Source of the DNA: Bacillus sp. (in: firmicutes)
GTDB taxonomy: Bacteria; Bacillota; Bacilli; Bacillales; Bacillaceae_J
Direction of reading: 5' to 3'
Assembly: GCA_012842745.1 (NCBI GenBank)
Contig: DUSF01000035.1
Span: 124,001-188,000 of the forward strand
DNA: 64,000 bases
Positions 56,277 through 64,000 of this stretch are shown in pieces. How positions within the stretch are numbered: the first letter of the stretch is position 1; each line of letters opens with the position of its first letter. The translations under genes and the position numbers were made by a program. The notes beneath the pieces are model-generated. The model searched no databases. It saw nothing but the letters and a program-made list of their open reading frames with translations, and was not told the origin of the DNA.

Positions 56277-56732
56277 ATGAGGTGTCCGCATTGCCAATAT
56301 AATGGGACAAGGGTTCTTGATTCACGACCTGTGGATGATGCACGTTCTATTCGCAGAAGAAGAGAATGCGAGAAATGCCAACATCGGTTTACAACATTTG
56401 AGAAGGTGGAGGAAACGCCATTAATCGTTGTGAAAAAAGATGGTATAAGAGAGGAATTTAGTAGTGAGAAGATGTTAAGAGGTCTTATTAAAGCATGCGA
56501 AAAAAGGCCGGTTCCATTGCAAACTCTTGAGGATATTGTCAATGAAATTGAGAGAGAATTACGAAACCAAGGAATCTCAGAAATTAAAAGTGAAGCTGTT
56601 GGCGAAATGGTTATGGATCAATTAGCAAAAGTCGATGAAGTTGCCTACGTACGTTTTGCTTCTGTTTACAGACAATTTAAAGATATAAATGTGTTTATAG
56701 ATGAATTGAAGGAATTAATAAAAAAAGATTAA
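56277..56732 (+). CDS. nrdR: Transcriptional repressor NrdR
   Basis: The 151-residue regulator represses ribonucleotide reductase genes in response to ATP/dATP. The zinc ribbon is at the N-terminus ([20 protein letters not shown] and [12 protein letters not shown]), followed by the ATP-cone domain ([46 protein letters not shown]). Start ATG 56277, weak ggag-type site. Separated from gapB by a terminator. Confidence 0.96.
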   Translation: MRCPHCQYNGTRVLDSRPVDDARSIRRRRECEKCQHRFTTFEKVEETPLIVVKKDGIREEFSSEKMLRGLIKACEKRPVPLQTLEDIVNEIERELRNQGISEIKSEAVGEMVMDQLAKVDEVAYVRFASVYRQFKDINVFIDELKELIKKD

Positions 56733-56768
56733 AAAGGGCTTCTACAATAAGAAAGCTCTTTTTCTACT
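56733..56768 (+). terminator. Weak hairpin after nrdR
   Basis: aaaaagggctt pairs imperfectly (one G-U) with aagctcttttt, ending in a T-run. Confidence 0.55.
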
Positions 56769-56796
56769 TCTATGAGTTAATAGGGGGTTATTGTAA

Positions 56797-58230
56797 GTGA
56801 CTTATCATTGGACGGAATTGCTCCCGGGAGACGAATATATTGTTAGAACAAACGGCGTTCTTCAGGATCTTGATCGCAAAGTGTTAACGTTACTATATCA
56901 ACCATTAATAGGACAAGCGAGCTATACGTTGTATATGACCCTTTGGAGTGAAGTGGAAATCAATCGTTTATGGGGAAAAGAAAGTACACATTATCATCTC
57001 ATGAGTATGATGCAGTTAAATTTAAATGAAATCTTTGAGGAACGGAAAAAGCTCGAAGGCATCGGCTTGCTTAAAACGTATTTAAAAGAAACAGAGGAAG
57101 GCCGAACATTTATTTACGAACTTCAACCACCGTTATCTCCGGAACAATATTTCAATGATGGTGTTTTAAATATATTTTTGTATAATCGTCTTGGTAAACC
57201 AACCTTTAAAAAAGTGAGCAGCTTCTTTAAAGATCAAAAAATGGAAGAAACCATTTATAAAGATGTGACACGGTCATTTGATGCTGTGTTTTCATCATTA
57301 ACAACATCAGAGTTTAAGTTATCAAATGAAGAAATGATAACGGTCTTTCCGAATAATGACAAGGAACAAATGATAGAAAAAGGGTATTCTGCCGGTATTT
57401 TCATCTCCGAAAATATTTTTGATTTTAATTTGTTTTTTGCTGGTATTTCGGAAGCTCTCATGCCAAAAAGTGCTGTCAACGAAGAGGTTAAAGAAATGAT
57501 TGCCAAGCTTGCTTACATCTATTCCATCGATCCGATTGAGATGAAAAAAGTAGTGATGTGGGCATTGGATGAAAATGATAAAATTGATATCGAATTATTG
57601 CGAAAATCGGCGCGGGATTATTATCAAATTAATCATGGCGGTGAGCTGCCAAATTTAGTTTATAAAACACAAAGTTTGCAGCATCTATCACTGCTTGACA
57701 AAGATTCAATCAATGAAGATGATGAACAATTAATTAAGAAGTTTGATAGAATCTCCCCGCACCAATTATTAGTTGAAATTTCTGAAGGTGTTGAACCGAC
57801 GGCAGCCGACTTACAAATTATTGAAAATGTGATGATGAATCAAAAGCTTAATCCGGGTGTAGTGAATGTGTTAATCCATTATGCTATGCTTAGAACCGAT
57901 TTAAAGCTATCAAAAAATTATATTGAGAGAATTGCGGGGCATTGGGTGCGGAAAAAAGTGAAGACAACTAAAGAGGCAATGGATTTAGCAAAAGCAGAGC
58001 ATCGTAAATATCAAGAATGGGCAGAAAAAAGTCAGCAAAAAGAAAAACAAAAAGCTTTAGGAAATCAAAGTAAAAATAAATGGAGCCCTGATGCGAAAAG
58101 GCGGCAGTTAATGCTTGGGATTGATGAATCTGAAAATAATTCACAAAAAACAACGACAGATGGAACGGAAGAAGAACGTCAGAAACGGATGCAAAAGATG
58201 TTCGACCTAATTGAAGGAAAGGAGGAGTAA
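56797..58230 (+). CDS. dnaB: Replication initiation/membrane attachment protein DnaB
   Basis: This 477-residue protein is the Gram-positive primosomal DnaB (not the DnaB helicase), which binds DNA and helps load the replicative helicase. It matches B. subtilis DnaB near the N-terminus (LLPGDEYIVRTNGVLQDLDR, LYQPLIGQASYTLYMTLWSEVE, NRLWGKESTHYHLMSMMQ, KLEGIGLLKTYLKE). The C-terminal part is charged, with the KSKNKWSPDAKRRQLM-like end. Start GTG 56797 follows a weak gggggttat site. The helicase-loader gene follows after three bases. Confidence 0.95.
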   Translation: MTYHWTELLPGDEYIVRTNGVLQDLDRKVLTLLYQPLIGQASYTLYMTLWSEVEINRLWGKESTHYHLMSMMQLNLNEIFEERKKLEGIGLLKTYLKETEEGRTFIYELQPPLSPEQYFNDGVLNIFLYNRLGKPTFKKVSSFFKDQKMEETIYKDVTRSFDAVFSSLTTSEFKLSNEEMITVFPNNDKEQMIEKGYSAGIFISENIFDFNLFFAGISEALMPKSAVNEEVKEMIAKLAYIYSIDPIEMKKVVMWALDENDKIDIELLRKSARDYYQINHGGELPNLVYKTQSLQHLSLLDKDSINEDDEQLIKKFDRISPHQLLVEISEGVEPTAADLQIIENVMMNQKLNPGVVNVLIHYAMLRTDLKLSKNYIERIAGHWVRKKVKTTKEAMDLAKAEHRKYQEWAEKSQQKEKQKALGNQSKNKWSPDAKRRQLMLGIDESENNSQKTTTDGTEEERQKRMQKMFDLIEGKEE

Positions 58231-58233
58231 TCA

Positions 58234-59076
58234 TTGAGGAAAGTAGGTGATGTGTTGGTTGACCTTTTCGAAAATGATTTTAAACAGCCAAAAACAATCA
58301 TCAATGAATATGTTTGTGACGGCTGCCATAGCCATGTTAAGGAGCAGCTTCTCCCCCTTTTAGGCGGGCCGAATAAAGGACAGCTACAGAAATTTAAAAT
58401 CGGGTGTAAATGTCCTGACAAGGCGTTGGCTGAAGAGATTGAAAAAAATGTTGAATCATTGAAAAAGGAACGATTTTTCCGCTATTTTAATCAAAATTCC
58501 TTAATGAACGAAGATATAAAAACAGCTACATTTGAAAACTATCAGCCTACCACGAAGCTGCAAAATGATGTTAAAAAGCTATGTATGGCCTATGCTCGCA
58601 ATTTTAGTTTTAAAAGTGGACAAGCCCCTAAAAATCTACTATTATTTGGCGAGACAGGTATTGGGAAAACGCATTTGGCTGTATCTATATTAAAAGTCGT
58701 CATCGAAAAGGAGTATAGCGGCTTATTTATTAGTTTGCCATTATTGCTTTCATTGATTAAAAATACGTATTCCAAATACGATGATAGCGGCTTGACTGCT
58801 GCTGATGTTATGAAAAAAATGAAGGAAATCGATTTATTAGTCATCGATGATATGGGTGCTGAAGCAGGTTCTAATCATGATATCCAAAAGGTTTTTGAGT
58901 TATTGGATAGCAGGCTTGGCAAGCCGACCATCTTTACTACGAATCTTAATTTTGAACAATTTTCTGAGATGTTCGGAAAAAGAAATACATCGAGAATTTT
59001 AAAAAATACATTTATTTTGAAGCTAGATGGCAATGACTATCGGAAAAAAGATGCGAATCTAGAAGAATGGCAATAA
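58234..59076 (+). CDS. DnaC/IstB-like helicase-loader ATPase at the dnaI position
   Basis: The 280-residue AAA+ ATPase occupies the dnaI slot and follows dnaB by three bases. It has a possible zinc-binding N-terminus (Cys28, Cys31, Cys58, Cys60), Walker A at 139-146 in LLLFGETGIGKTHLAVSIL, Walker B at 201-206 (LLVIDDMGAE), a sensor TTNLNFEQF and an arginine-finger region RNTSRILKNTF with DGNDYRKK. It resembles DnaC/phage loaders more than the about 311-residue B. subtilis DnaI. Start TTG 58234 follows ggaaaggagg. Role as helicase loader is inferred from context and fold. Confidence 0.85.
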   Translation: MRKVGDVLVDLFENDFKQPKTIINEYVCDGCHSHVKEQLLPLLGGPNKGQLQKFKIGCKCPDKALAEEIEKNVESLKKERFFRYFNQNSLMNEDIKTATFENYQPTTKLQNDVKKLCMAYARNFSFKSGQAPKNLLLFGETGIGKTHLAVSILKVVIEKEYSGLFISLPLLLSLIKNTYSKYDDSGLTAADVMKKMKEIDLLVIDDMGAEAGSNHDIQKVFELLDSRLGKPTIFTTNLNFEQFSEMFGKRNTSRILKNTFILKLDGNDYRKKDANLEEWQ

Positions 59077-59105
59077 ACGGAGGAAGAGGCCTCCGTTTTT
59101 TTTAT
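59076..59105 (+). terminator. Terminator of dnaB operon
   Basis: AACGGAGG (59076-59083) pairs with CCTCCGTT (59090-59097), followed by a run of T. Confidence 0.9.
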
Positions 59106-59182
59106 TCATTTTTTTAAATTTGTCCCCATATACATGTAACAGGTATTTGCTGCGAAAGCAGCAAAAGGGGGACCATATATAA

Positions 59183-60055
59183 ATGATAACAATCCAATTT
59201 CGTGAAAAAAAAGATGCAGTTTTACTTTTTCAATTAATAAAAGAACATCATCATCCTAACTCCGCGCATGTTCAGGTAAACATTATTTATGAGCCAGAGG
59301 TTCTTGTGAAAATAAATTTTAAGAAATCGTTTGATTCAATTATTTCGACTGTTATCATTCCAGTCATCATGAAATACATTATCAAAATCGTTGAAGTAAA
59401 TTGGATGAAAGAAATGATTAGTAATATGTTTTATTTTACAGATATGGAGGAGCAAAGGCAGATTATGTCCATTGCAAGGTCAATCATCGACGGTGAAAAA
59501 GCAGAGATGCCAGTGGTGACCGATTTGAATGACCATCTCCCTCGGGAAAAGATGATTGAAAATTCTTTAAGAGATTTTTTAACAACAAGTGTTTCCTTTT
59601 CATTTGAAGCGTTTTTGCAATTTCGATTAAAAGAATACCGGATTCGTCTTCTTCAGTATATTGAGGCTGCCATCGATGAATATAAACTAGAGCAGGAGTA
59701 TCAAAACTTCGTTGAAAATTTACGGAGCTATGTCTATAACAAGGACTCTTTAATGGAAATTATTCATCTCGTTTATGAGGAGGATTTTCGCTTTTTTGAC
59801 AGAAATTTAAATGAAATTGGCAGAGAGCAGCTCACCTATTTAATTGATGAACAATTAATCAAAATTGAGGATATTGATACGGATTCTTTAGTGATTGCTC
59901 CGCTCATCTCCATTGCTCCTAGAACGGTCTATTTATATACTGACAGGCTAGATCATGGTCTAATTCAAACAATTCAAAACATTTTTTTAGAGCGGGCCGA
60001 ATTGCGGTCGCAGGAAGCTTTTCAACAGTTAAAGGGGCAGATGTTTAATATGTAA
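59183..60055 (+). CDS. ytxC: YtxC-like protein
   Basis: The 290-residue protein is mostly helical, with a hydrophobic stretch at 47-68 (DSIISTVIIPVIMKYIIKIV) and VSFSFEAFLQFRLKEYRIRLL in the middle, the latter being the recognisable YtxC feature. It lies between the dnaI position and thrS as in B. subtilis. The family occurs in spore formers; function unknown. Start ATG 59183 is preceded by aaaaggggg. Confidence 0.8.
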   Translation: MITIQFREKKDAVLLFQLIKEHHHPNSAHVQVNIIYEPEVLVKINFKKSFDSIISTVIIPVIMKYIIKIVEVNWMKEMISNMFYFTDMEEQRQIMSIARSIIDGEKAEMPVVTDLNDHLPREKMIENSLRDFLTTSVSFSFEAFLQFRLKEYRIRLLQYIEAAIDEYKLEQEYQNFVENLRSYVYNKDSLMEIIHLVYEEDFRFFDRNLNEIGREQLTYLIDEQLIKIEDIDTDSLVIAPLISIAPRTVYLYTDRLDHGLIQTIQNIFLERAELRSQEAFQQLKGQMFNM

Positions 60056-60079
60056 GCAATGTAAAAGTAAAACTGTCGC

Positions 60080-60109
60080 TTGATTTTATTTGTTAGATGT
60101 GGATATAAT
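60080..60109 (+). promoter_or_regulatory. thrS promoter
   Basis: ttgatt (60080-60085) and tataat (60104-60109) are 18 bases apart. The start site would be near 60116, giving a leader of about 310 bases that holds the T-box. Confidence 0.7.
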
Positions 60110-60115
60110 ACGTAC

Positions 60116-60400
60116 ATAGTTAAATCAAATATCAAATCTGTTACGATGAGGACATGGGTTATTTTTACGGTATTTTAGAGAGGAAAGCCACGGCTGCAAG
60201 CTTTCTATACACGAAAAATTGCCTACCACCTTTAAACTTCAACGGGACATAACCGTTGACGGCAACAACCGTTATTCGACTTCAAGCCATAGACAGGAAA
60301 GTAAGCTGACAACGAGTACGCAGCTTATTTTTTGCCGAATGGGAAGAAGGGTGGAACCACGAGACCAACACTCGTCCCTTATTTGGGATGGGTGTTTTTT
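60116..60400 (+). ncRNA. T-box leader of thrS
   Basis: The T-box core agggtggaaccacgag is at 60348-60363. Antiterminator arms are visible: AAGGG (60347-60351) with CCCTT (60376-60380), and ACGAG with CTCGT, leaving a seven-base bulge that holds UGGA. The A of UGGA would pair with the U discriminator of tRNA-Thr. The competing terminator pairs 60367-60378 with 60385-60396 before a T-run. A Thr specifier is likely ACC at 60225-60227 or 60228-60230; I cannot choose. Confidence 0.93.
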
Positions 60401-60428
60401 ATTTTTACTGAAAAAGGAGTGCAACAAA

Positions 60429-62375
60429 ATGTCAGAATTAGTTAAGATGTCATTTCCTGATGGTGCAGTAAAGGAGTTTCCAAAAGGAACAACGACAGAA
60501 GAAATTGCGGCATCAATTAGTTCAGGTCTAAAGAAAAATGCTTTAGCTGGCAAATTAAACGGGAATCCAATCGATTTGCGTACCCCAATCCTTGAAGATG
60601 GTGCAATTGAAATCATCACATATGATACACAAGATGGCCTGGAAATTTTACGCCACAGTACAGCGCATTTAATGGCCCAAGCAATTAAGCGATTATTTGA
60701 CGATGTAAAATTAGGAGTGGGACCTGTCATCGAAGGCGGCTTTTACTATGATATTGATATGGAACAAGCGCTGACACCTGAAGACCTTCCGAAGATTGAA
60801 AAAGAAATGCAGCGGATTATTGATGCGAATTTACCTGTTGAACGTCAAGTCGTTTCACGAAATGATGCATTAAAAATGTATGAAGAAATTGGTGATCCAT
60901 TAAAGGTTGAGTTAATTAGTGCGATTCCGGAAGACGAAAATATTACAATTTATACTCAAGGTGAGTTTTCTGATCTTTGCCGCGGTGTTCATGTTCCATC
61001 AACTGGTAAACTTAAAGTATTTAAGCTTATGAACATTGCAGGGGCTTATTGGCGCGGAGACAGCAATAATAAAATGCTGCAGCGTATTTACGGAACTGCT
61101 TTTCCTAAAAAAGCGCAACTGGACGAGCATTTGCGCTTGCTTGAGGAGGCAAAAGAACGTGATCATCGTAAGCTTGGGAAAGAATTGAATTTATTTACAG
61201 TATCACAATTGGTTGGACAAGGTCTGCCACTATGGCTACCGAAAGGTGCAACAATCCGCCGCCAAATCGAAAGATATATCGTTGATTTAGAGGAAAGACT
61301 AGGGTATAGCCACGTTTATACACCTGTTCTTGCAAATGTGGAACTTTATAAGACGTCAGGTCACTGGGATCATTATCAAGAGGATATGTACCCACCGATG
61401 GAAATGGATAGTAATGAATCATTGGTTCTTCGCCCAATGAACTGTCCGCACCATATGATGGTTTATAAAAACAGCATGCATAGCTACCGTGAGTTACCTA
61501 TTCGTATTGCCGAGCTTGGTACAATGCATCGATTTGAAATGTCGGGAGCACTATCCGGGTTACAACGTGTCCGCGGCATGACTTTAAATGACGCGCATAT
61601 TTTTGTACGTCCAGACCAAATTAAAGATGAATTTAAGCGTGTAGTTAACTTAATTTTAGCGGTTTATAAAGATTTCAACTTTAATGACTATGCATTCCGC
61701 TTGTCCTATCGTGACCCTCTAGATAAGGAAAAATATTTTGATGATGATGCGATGTGGGAAAAAGCTCAGTCGATGTTAAAAGAGGCCATGGATGACCTTG
61801 GACTTGATTATTATGAAGCAGAGGGGGAAGCAGCCTTCTACGGTCCGAAGCTTGATGTTCAAGTAAAAACAGCTTTAGGAAAAGATGAAACATTGTCAAC
61901 CGTACAATTAGACTTCTTGCTACCGGAACGCTTTGATTTAACATATATTGGGGAAGATGGCAAGCAGCACCGTCCTGTCGTTATTCATCGTGGTGTTGTA
62001 TCGACAATGGAGCGCTTTGTTGCTTTCTTAATTGAGGAATATAAAGGTGCCTTCCCAACATGGTTAGCACCTGTTCAAGCAAAGGTCATCCCGGTTTCAA
62101 GCGAAGTTCATCTTGACTATGCGAAGCAAGTTCAGGAAAAACTACAATTGGAAGGCTTCCGTGTTGAAATCGATGAGCGTGACGAAAAAATAGGCTATAA
62201 AATCCGTGAAGCTCAAATGCAAAAGATTCCTTACATGCTTGTCGTTGGCGATAATGAAATTAAAGAAGAAAGCGTCAATGTCCGTAAATATGGTGAAAAC
62301 AAATCTGAAACAGTTTCATTTGCAAAGTTTATGGAAGCACTAAAGGATGAAGTTGCACGAAAGGGTCATAGATAG
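60429..62375 (+). CDS. thrS: Threonyl-tRNA synthetase
   Basis: The 648-residue class II synthetase charges tRNA-Thr. I use ATG 60429 ([16 protein letters not shown]) behind aaaggagt; the frame is open through the T-box from 60219 but that is untranslated leader. Domains: TGS (1-65), editing domain with [15 protein letters not shown] and the zinc-type HVPSTGK, catalytic core with [58 protein letters not shown] and [14 protein letters not shown], and anticodon-binding domain ([18 protein letters not shown]). Confidence 0.97.
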   Translation: MSELVKMSFPDGAVKEFPKGTTTEEIAASISSGLKKNALAGKLNGNPIDLRTPILEDGAIEIITYDTQDGLEILRHSTAHLMAQAIKRLFDDVKLGVGPVIEGGFYYDIDMEQALTPEDLPKIEKEMQRIIDANLPVERQVVSRNDALKMYEEIGDPLKVELISAIPEDENITIYTQGEFSDLCRGVHVPSTGKLKVFKLMNIAGAYWRGDSNNKMLQRIYGTAFPKKAQLDEHLRLLEEAKERDHRKLGKELNLFTVSQLVGQGLPLWLPKGATIRRQIERYIVDLEERLGYSHVYTPVLANVELYKTSGHWDHYQEDMYPPMEMDSNESLVLRPMNCPHHMMVYKNSMHSYRELPIRIAELGTMHRFEMSGALSGLQRVRGMTLNDAHIFVRPDQIKDEFKRVVNLILAVYKDFNFNDYAFRLSYRDPLDKEKYFDDDAMWEKAQSMLKEAMDDLGLDYYEAEGEAAFYGPKLDVQVKTALGKDETLSTVQLDFLLPERFDLTYIGEDGKQHRPVVIHRGVVSTMERFVAFLIEEYKGAFPTWLAPVQAKVIPVSSEVHLDYAKQVQEKLQLEGFRVEIDERDEKIGYKIREAQMQKIPYMLVVGDNEIKEESVNVRKYGENKSETVSFAKFMEALKDEVARKGHR

Positions 62376-62390
62376 TAGAAAATAGTAGTG

Positions 62391-62426
62391 AATAGGCTGA
62401 TTCTGTAATAGAGCAGCCTATTTTGC
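62391..62426 (+). terminator. Terminator of thrS
   Basis: AATAGGCTG (62391-62399) pairs with CAGCCTATT (62414-62422), then TTTGC. Confidence 0.7.
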
Positions 62427-62499
62427 AATAAAATACTTGCAACTTTTGGTTGTATCAGTTATTATTAACAGCGTTGTTAATAAATTAGTCTTTTGTATG

Positions 62500-62528
62500 T
62501 TGACATTAAAAATTTCTTATGCTACCAT
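62500..62528 (+). promoter_or_regulatory. infC operon promoter with extended -10
   Basis: ttgaca (62500-62505) is a perfect -35; taccat (62523-62528) lies 17 bases away, preceded by TGc as an extended -10. Confidence 0.7.
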
Positions 62529-62534
62529 AAATAG

Positions 62535-62700
62535 GTCAAATTGAATATTTCTTTGTGGAAAAAGTAGAGGCACCCGCTTCTCACCTAATTGACGCAAACG
62601 TTGTTGATGGGTTTACACAGTCTCGGATGAATGAAGATCGTGAAACGTGGGTGTAGTATGTATGCCGACGTTTTTTTATGTAATCAAACGTCGCCCAAAC
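62535..62700 (+). ncRNA. L20-type leader of infC-rpmI-rplT
   Basis: The untranslated leader contains gaggcacccgcttctc, a feature of the Bacillus infC leader. A terminator stem pairs 62643-62654 with 62662-62673 before a T-run. AAACGTCG (62686-62693) can pair with CGACGTTT (62666-62673), and AAACGTT also occurs at 62596-62602, so alternative structures are possible. In B. subtilis L20 binding favours the terminator. Confidence 0.85.
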
Positions 62701-62737
62701 GAAAAATTCAGTGAAAAAACCCTGGAGGTGGCTAATT

Positions 62738-63256
62738 ATTAGTAAAGACTTATTGATTAACGAGGAAATTCGCGCACGTGAAGTTCGACTCGTTGGTGCT
62801 AATGGCGATCAAATCGGTATAAAGTCGAGAAACGAAGCTTTAGAAATGGCGCAAACCGCTAATTTAGATTTAGTGATGGTTGCTCCGAATGCAAAACCAC
62901 CTGTTTGCCGTATCATGGATTATGGTAAATTCCGTTATGAGCAGCAGAAAAAAGATAAAGAAGCACGTAAAAATCAAAAGGTTATCAGTATTAAGGAAGT
63001 ACGTCTTAGCCCTACTATTGAAGAACATGATTTTAATACGAAACTTCGAAATGCAATCAAGTTTCTAGAAAAAGGCGATAAAGTAAAAGCTAGTATTCGT
63101 TTCAAAGGTCGTGCAATTACACATAAAGAAATCGGTCAAAGAGTTCTCGATCGTCTAGCTGAGCAATGTGCGGAAGTTAGCATCGTTGAACAAAAGCCAA
63201 AAATGGAAGGTCGCAGTATGTTTATCGTATTAGCACCTAAAACTGAAAATAAGTAA
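62738..63256 (+). CDS. infC: Translation initiation factor IF-3, AUU start
   Basis: The 172-residue IF-3 prevents early subunit joining and checks initiator pairing. I place the start at ATT 62738 (then [19 protein letters not shown]), seven bases after tggaggtg; the GTG at 62711 lies upstream of the ribosome site. AUU starts are the known autoregulation device of infC. The N-domain includes [20 protein letters not shown] and [19 protein letters not shown]; the C-domain has [19 protein letters not shown] and [15 protein letters not shown]. Confidence 0.95.
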   Translation: MSKDLLINEEIRAREVRLVGANGDQIGIKSRNEALEMAQTANLDLVMVAPNAKPPVCRIMDYGKFRYEQQKKDKEARKNQKVISIKEVRLSPTIEEHDFNTKLRNAIKFLEKGDKVKASIRFKGRAITHKEIGQRVLDRLAEQCAEVSIVEQKPKMEGRSMFIVLAPKTENK

Positions 63257-63292
63257 AAGTTATACAACCATGATTTTGAGGAGGAAAACCAA

Positions 63293-63490
63293 ATGCCAAA
63301 AATGAAAACTCATAGAGCTTCAGCAAAGCGTTTCAAAAAAACTGGAAGCGGCAAAGTGAAGCGTTCACATGCTTATACAAGCCACTTATTTGCAAATAAA
63401 GAACAAAAAGTAAAACGCAAGCTTCGCAAAGGTGCTTTAGTAAGTGCTGGTGACTATAAGCGCATTAAGCAAATGATTTCCAACTTATAA
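63293..63490 (+). CDS. rpmI: Ribosomal protein bL35
   Basis: The 65-residue basic protein of the large subunit matches bL35: [20 protein letters not shown] and the end [17 protein letters not shown]. Start ATG 63293 follows gaggaggaaa. Second gene of the operon. Confidence 0.97.
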   Translation: MPKMKTHRASAKRFKKTGSGKVKRSHAYTSHLFANKEQKVKRKLRKGALVSAGDYKRIKQMISNL

Positions 63491-63571
63491 TTTATAAGTG
63501 GAACAGTCATTTTAGCAGACTCGGGAAAAATAGCAGACTTATTTCAGACATAGATCTTAGGAGGGAATCAC

Positions 63572-63928
63572 ATGCCAAGAGTAAAAGGCGGTACAGTAAC
63601 GCGTCGTCGTCGTAAACGCGTATTAAAATTAGCAAAAGGTTATTTCGGTTCAAAACATACATTATTTAAAGTTGCGAAACAACAAGTAATGAAATCTTTA
63701 ATGTATGCTTATCGTGACCGTCGCCAAAAGAAGCGCGACTTCCGTAAGCTTTGGATTACACGTATCAATGCAGCTGCACGTTTGAATGGTCTTTCATACA
63801 GCCGCATGATGCACGGCTTAAAGGTTGCTGGTATCGAAATCAACCGCAAAATGTTAGCTGAACTTGCTGTAAGCGATGAAAAAGCATTCGCAGAATTAGC
63901 ATCAAAAGCAAAAGCAAGCATACAATAA
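63572..63928 (+). CDS. rplT: Ribosomal protein bL20
   Basis: The 118-residue protein binds 23S rRNA early in 50S assembly and, as the leader's regulator, lowers expression of its own operon. Seen: [58 protein letters not shown] and [20 protein letters not shown]. Start ATG 63572 follows aggaggg. It is the last gene before a terminator. Confidence 0.97.
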   Translation: MPRVKGGTVTRRRRKRVLKLAKGYFGSKHTLFKVAKQQVMKSLMYAYRDRRQKKRDFRKLWITRINAAARLNGLSYSRMMHGLKVAGIEINRKMLAELAVSDEKAFAELASKAKASIQ

Positions 63929-63935
63929 CTATCGT

Positions 63936-63978
63936 AAAAAAGGTCATTCCACTATTGTAGAGGGATGGCCTTTTTCGG
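63936..63978 (+). terminator. Terminator of infC-rpmI-rplT
   Basis: aaaaaggtcattcc (to 63950) pairs with gggatggccttttt (63962-63975), two wobble positions, T-rich end. Confidence 0.85.
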
Positions 63979-64000
63979 TAATTGAGAGGAGCTACACTAT

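Noticed and set aside
60219-60428. Extension of threonyl-tRNA synthetase into its leader
   Set aside because: The bases form the T-box antiterminator and terminator; the ribosome site and family N-terminus are at 60429.

Overview
The window is a low-GC Firmicutes chromosome segment from a spore-forming Bacillales, most likely Bacillaceae. Gene content and order closely follow the Bacillus subtilis thiI-citZ-polA-thrS-infC arm. Spore genes (an alpha/beta-type SASP, GerW/YtfJ, YtrH, YtrI, YtxC), a T-box upstream of thrS, an L20-type leader upstream of infC and Bacillus-type Shine-Dalgarno sites all agree. I cannot name the species. I see no tRNA, rRNA, CRISPR array or insertion sequence.

Region 1 (1 to about 10.16 kb) is the right end of a siphovirus-type prophage. 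In order it has the end of the major tail protein, a tail assembly chaperone with a -1 frameshift extension, the tape measure protein, the distal tail protein, a collar/fibre protein with HxH motifs, the tail-associated lysin/baseplate protein, a small coiled-coil protein, a holin and an amidase. A counter-transcribed cluster of three small genes follows (one of only 42 codons), then a membrane-anchored accessory gene, two terminators and a run of 10-bp-spaced repeats. The integrase end lies outside the window.

Region 2 (10.2-31.8 kb) is core chromosome: nifZ-thiI (tRNA thiolation and thiamine sulfur), sspA, an acyl-CoA synthetase, sppA-yteJ, ytfI-ytfJ, ytxK-ackA, an EcsC-family gene, moaB, argGH, a universal stress protein, an M24 peptidase, ytkL, ytoI, ytpI, nrnA and the sporulation pair ytrH-ytrI.

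Region 3 (31.8-46.5 kb) is central metabolism: dnaE, malic enzyme, accDA (malonyl-CoA), pfkA-pyk (glycolysis), the permease ytvI and the TCA operon citZ-icd-mdh with a likely CcpA site.

Region 4 (46.6-64 kb) holds phoPR, an hflKC pair, polA-mutM-coaE, gapB with two CcpN-type operators, nrdR, dnaB and a helicase-loader gene in the dnaI position, ytxC, T-box-thrS, and the infC-rpmI-rplT translation operon, whose infC starts at AUU.

The most notable observations are the divergent DnaC/IstB-like loader where DnaI should be, the tandem slippery heptamers in the tail chaperone, the tape measure reading frame that extends upstream of any standard start codon, the internal start in the amidase, the paired inverted CcpN motifs before gapB, and a PhoR without an extracytoplasmic sensor domain. 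I found no convincing wholly new defence or metabolic system.
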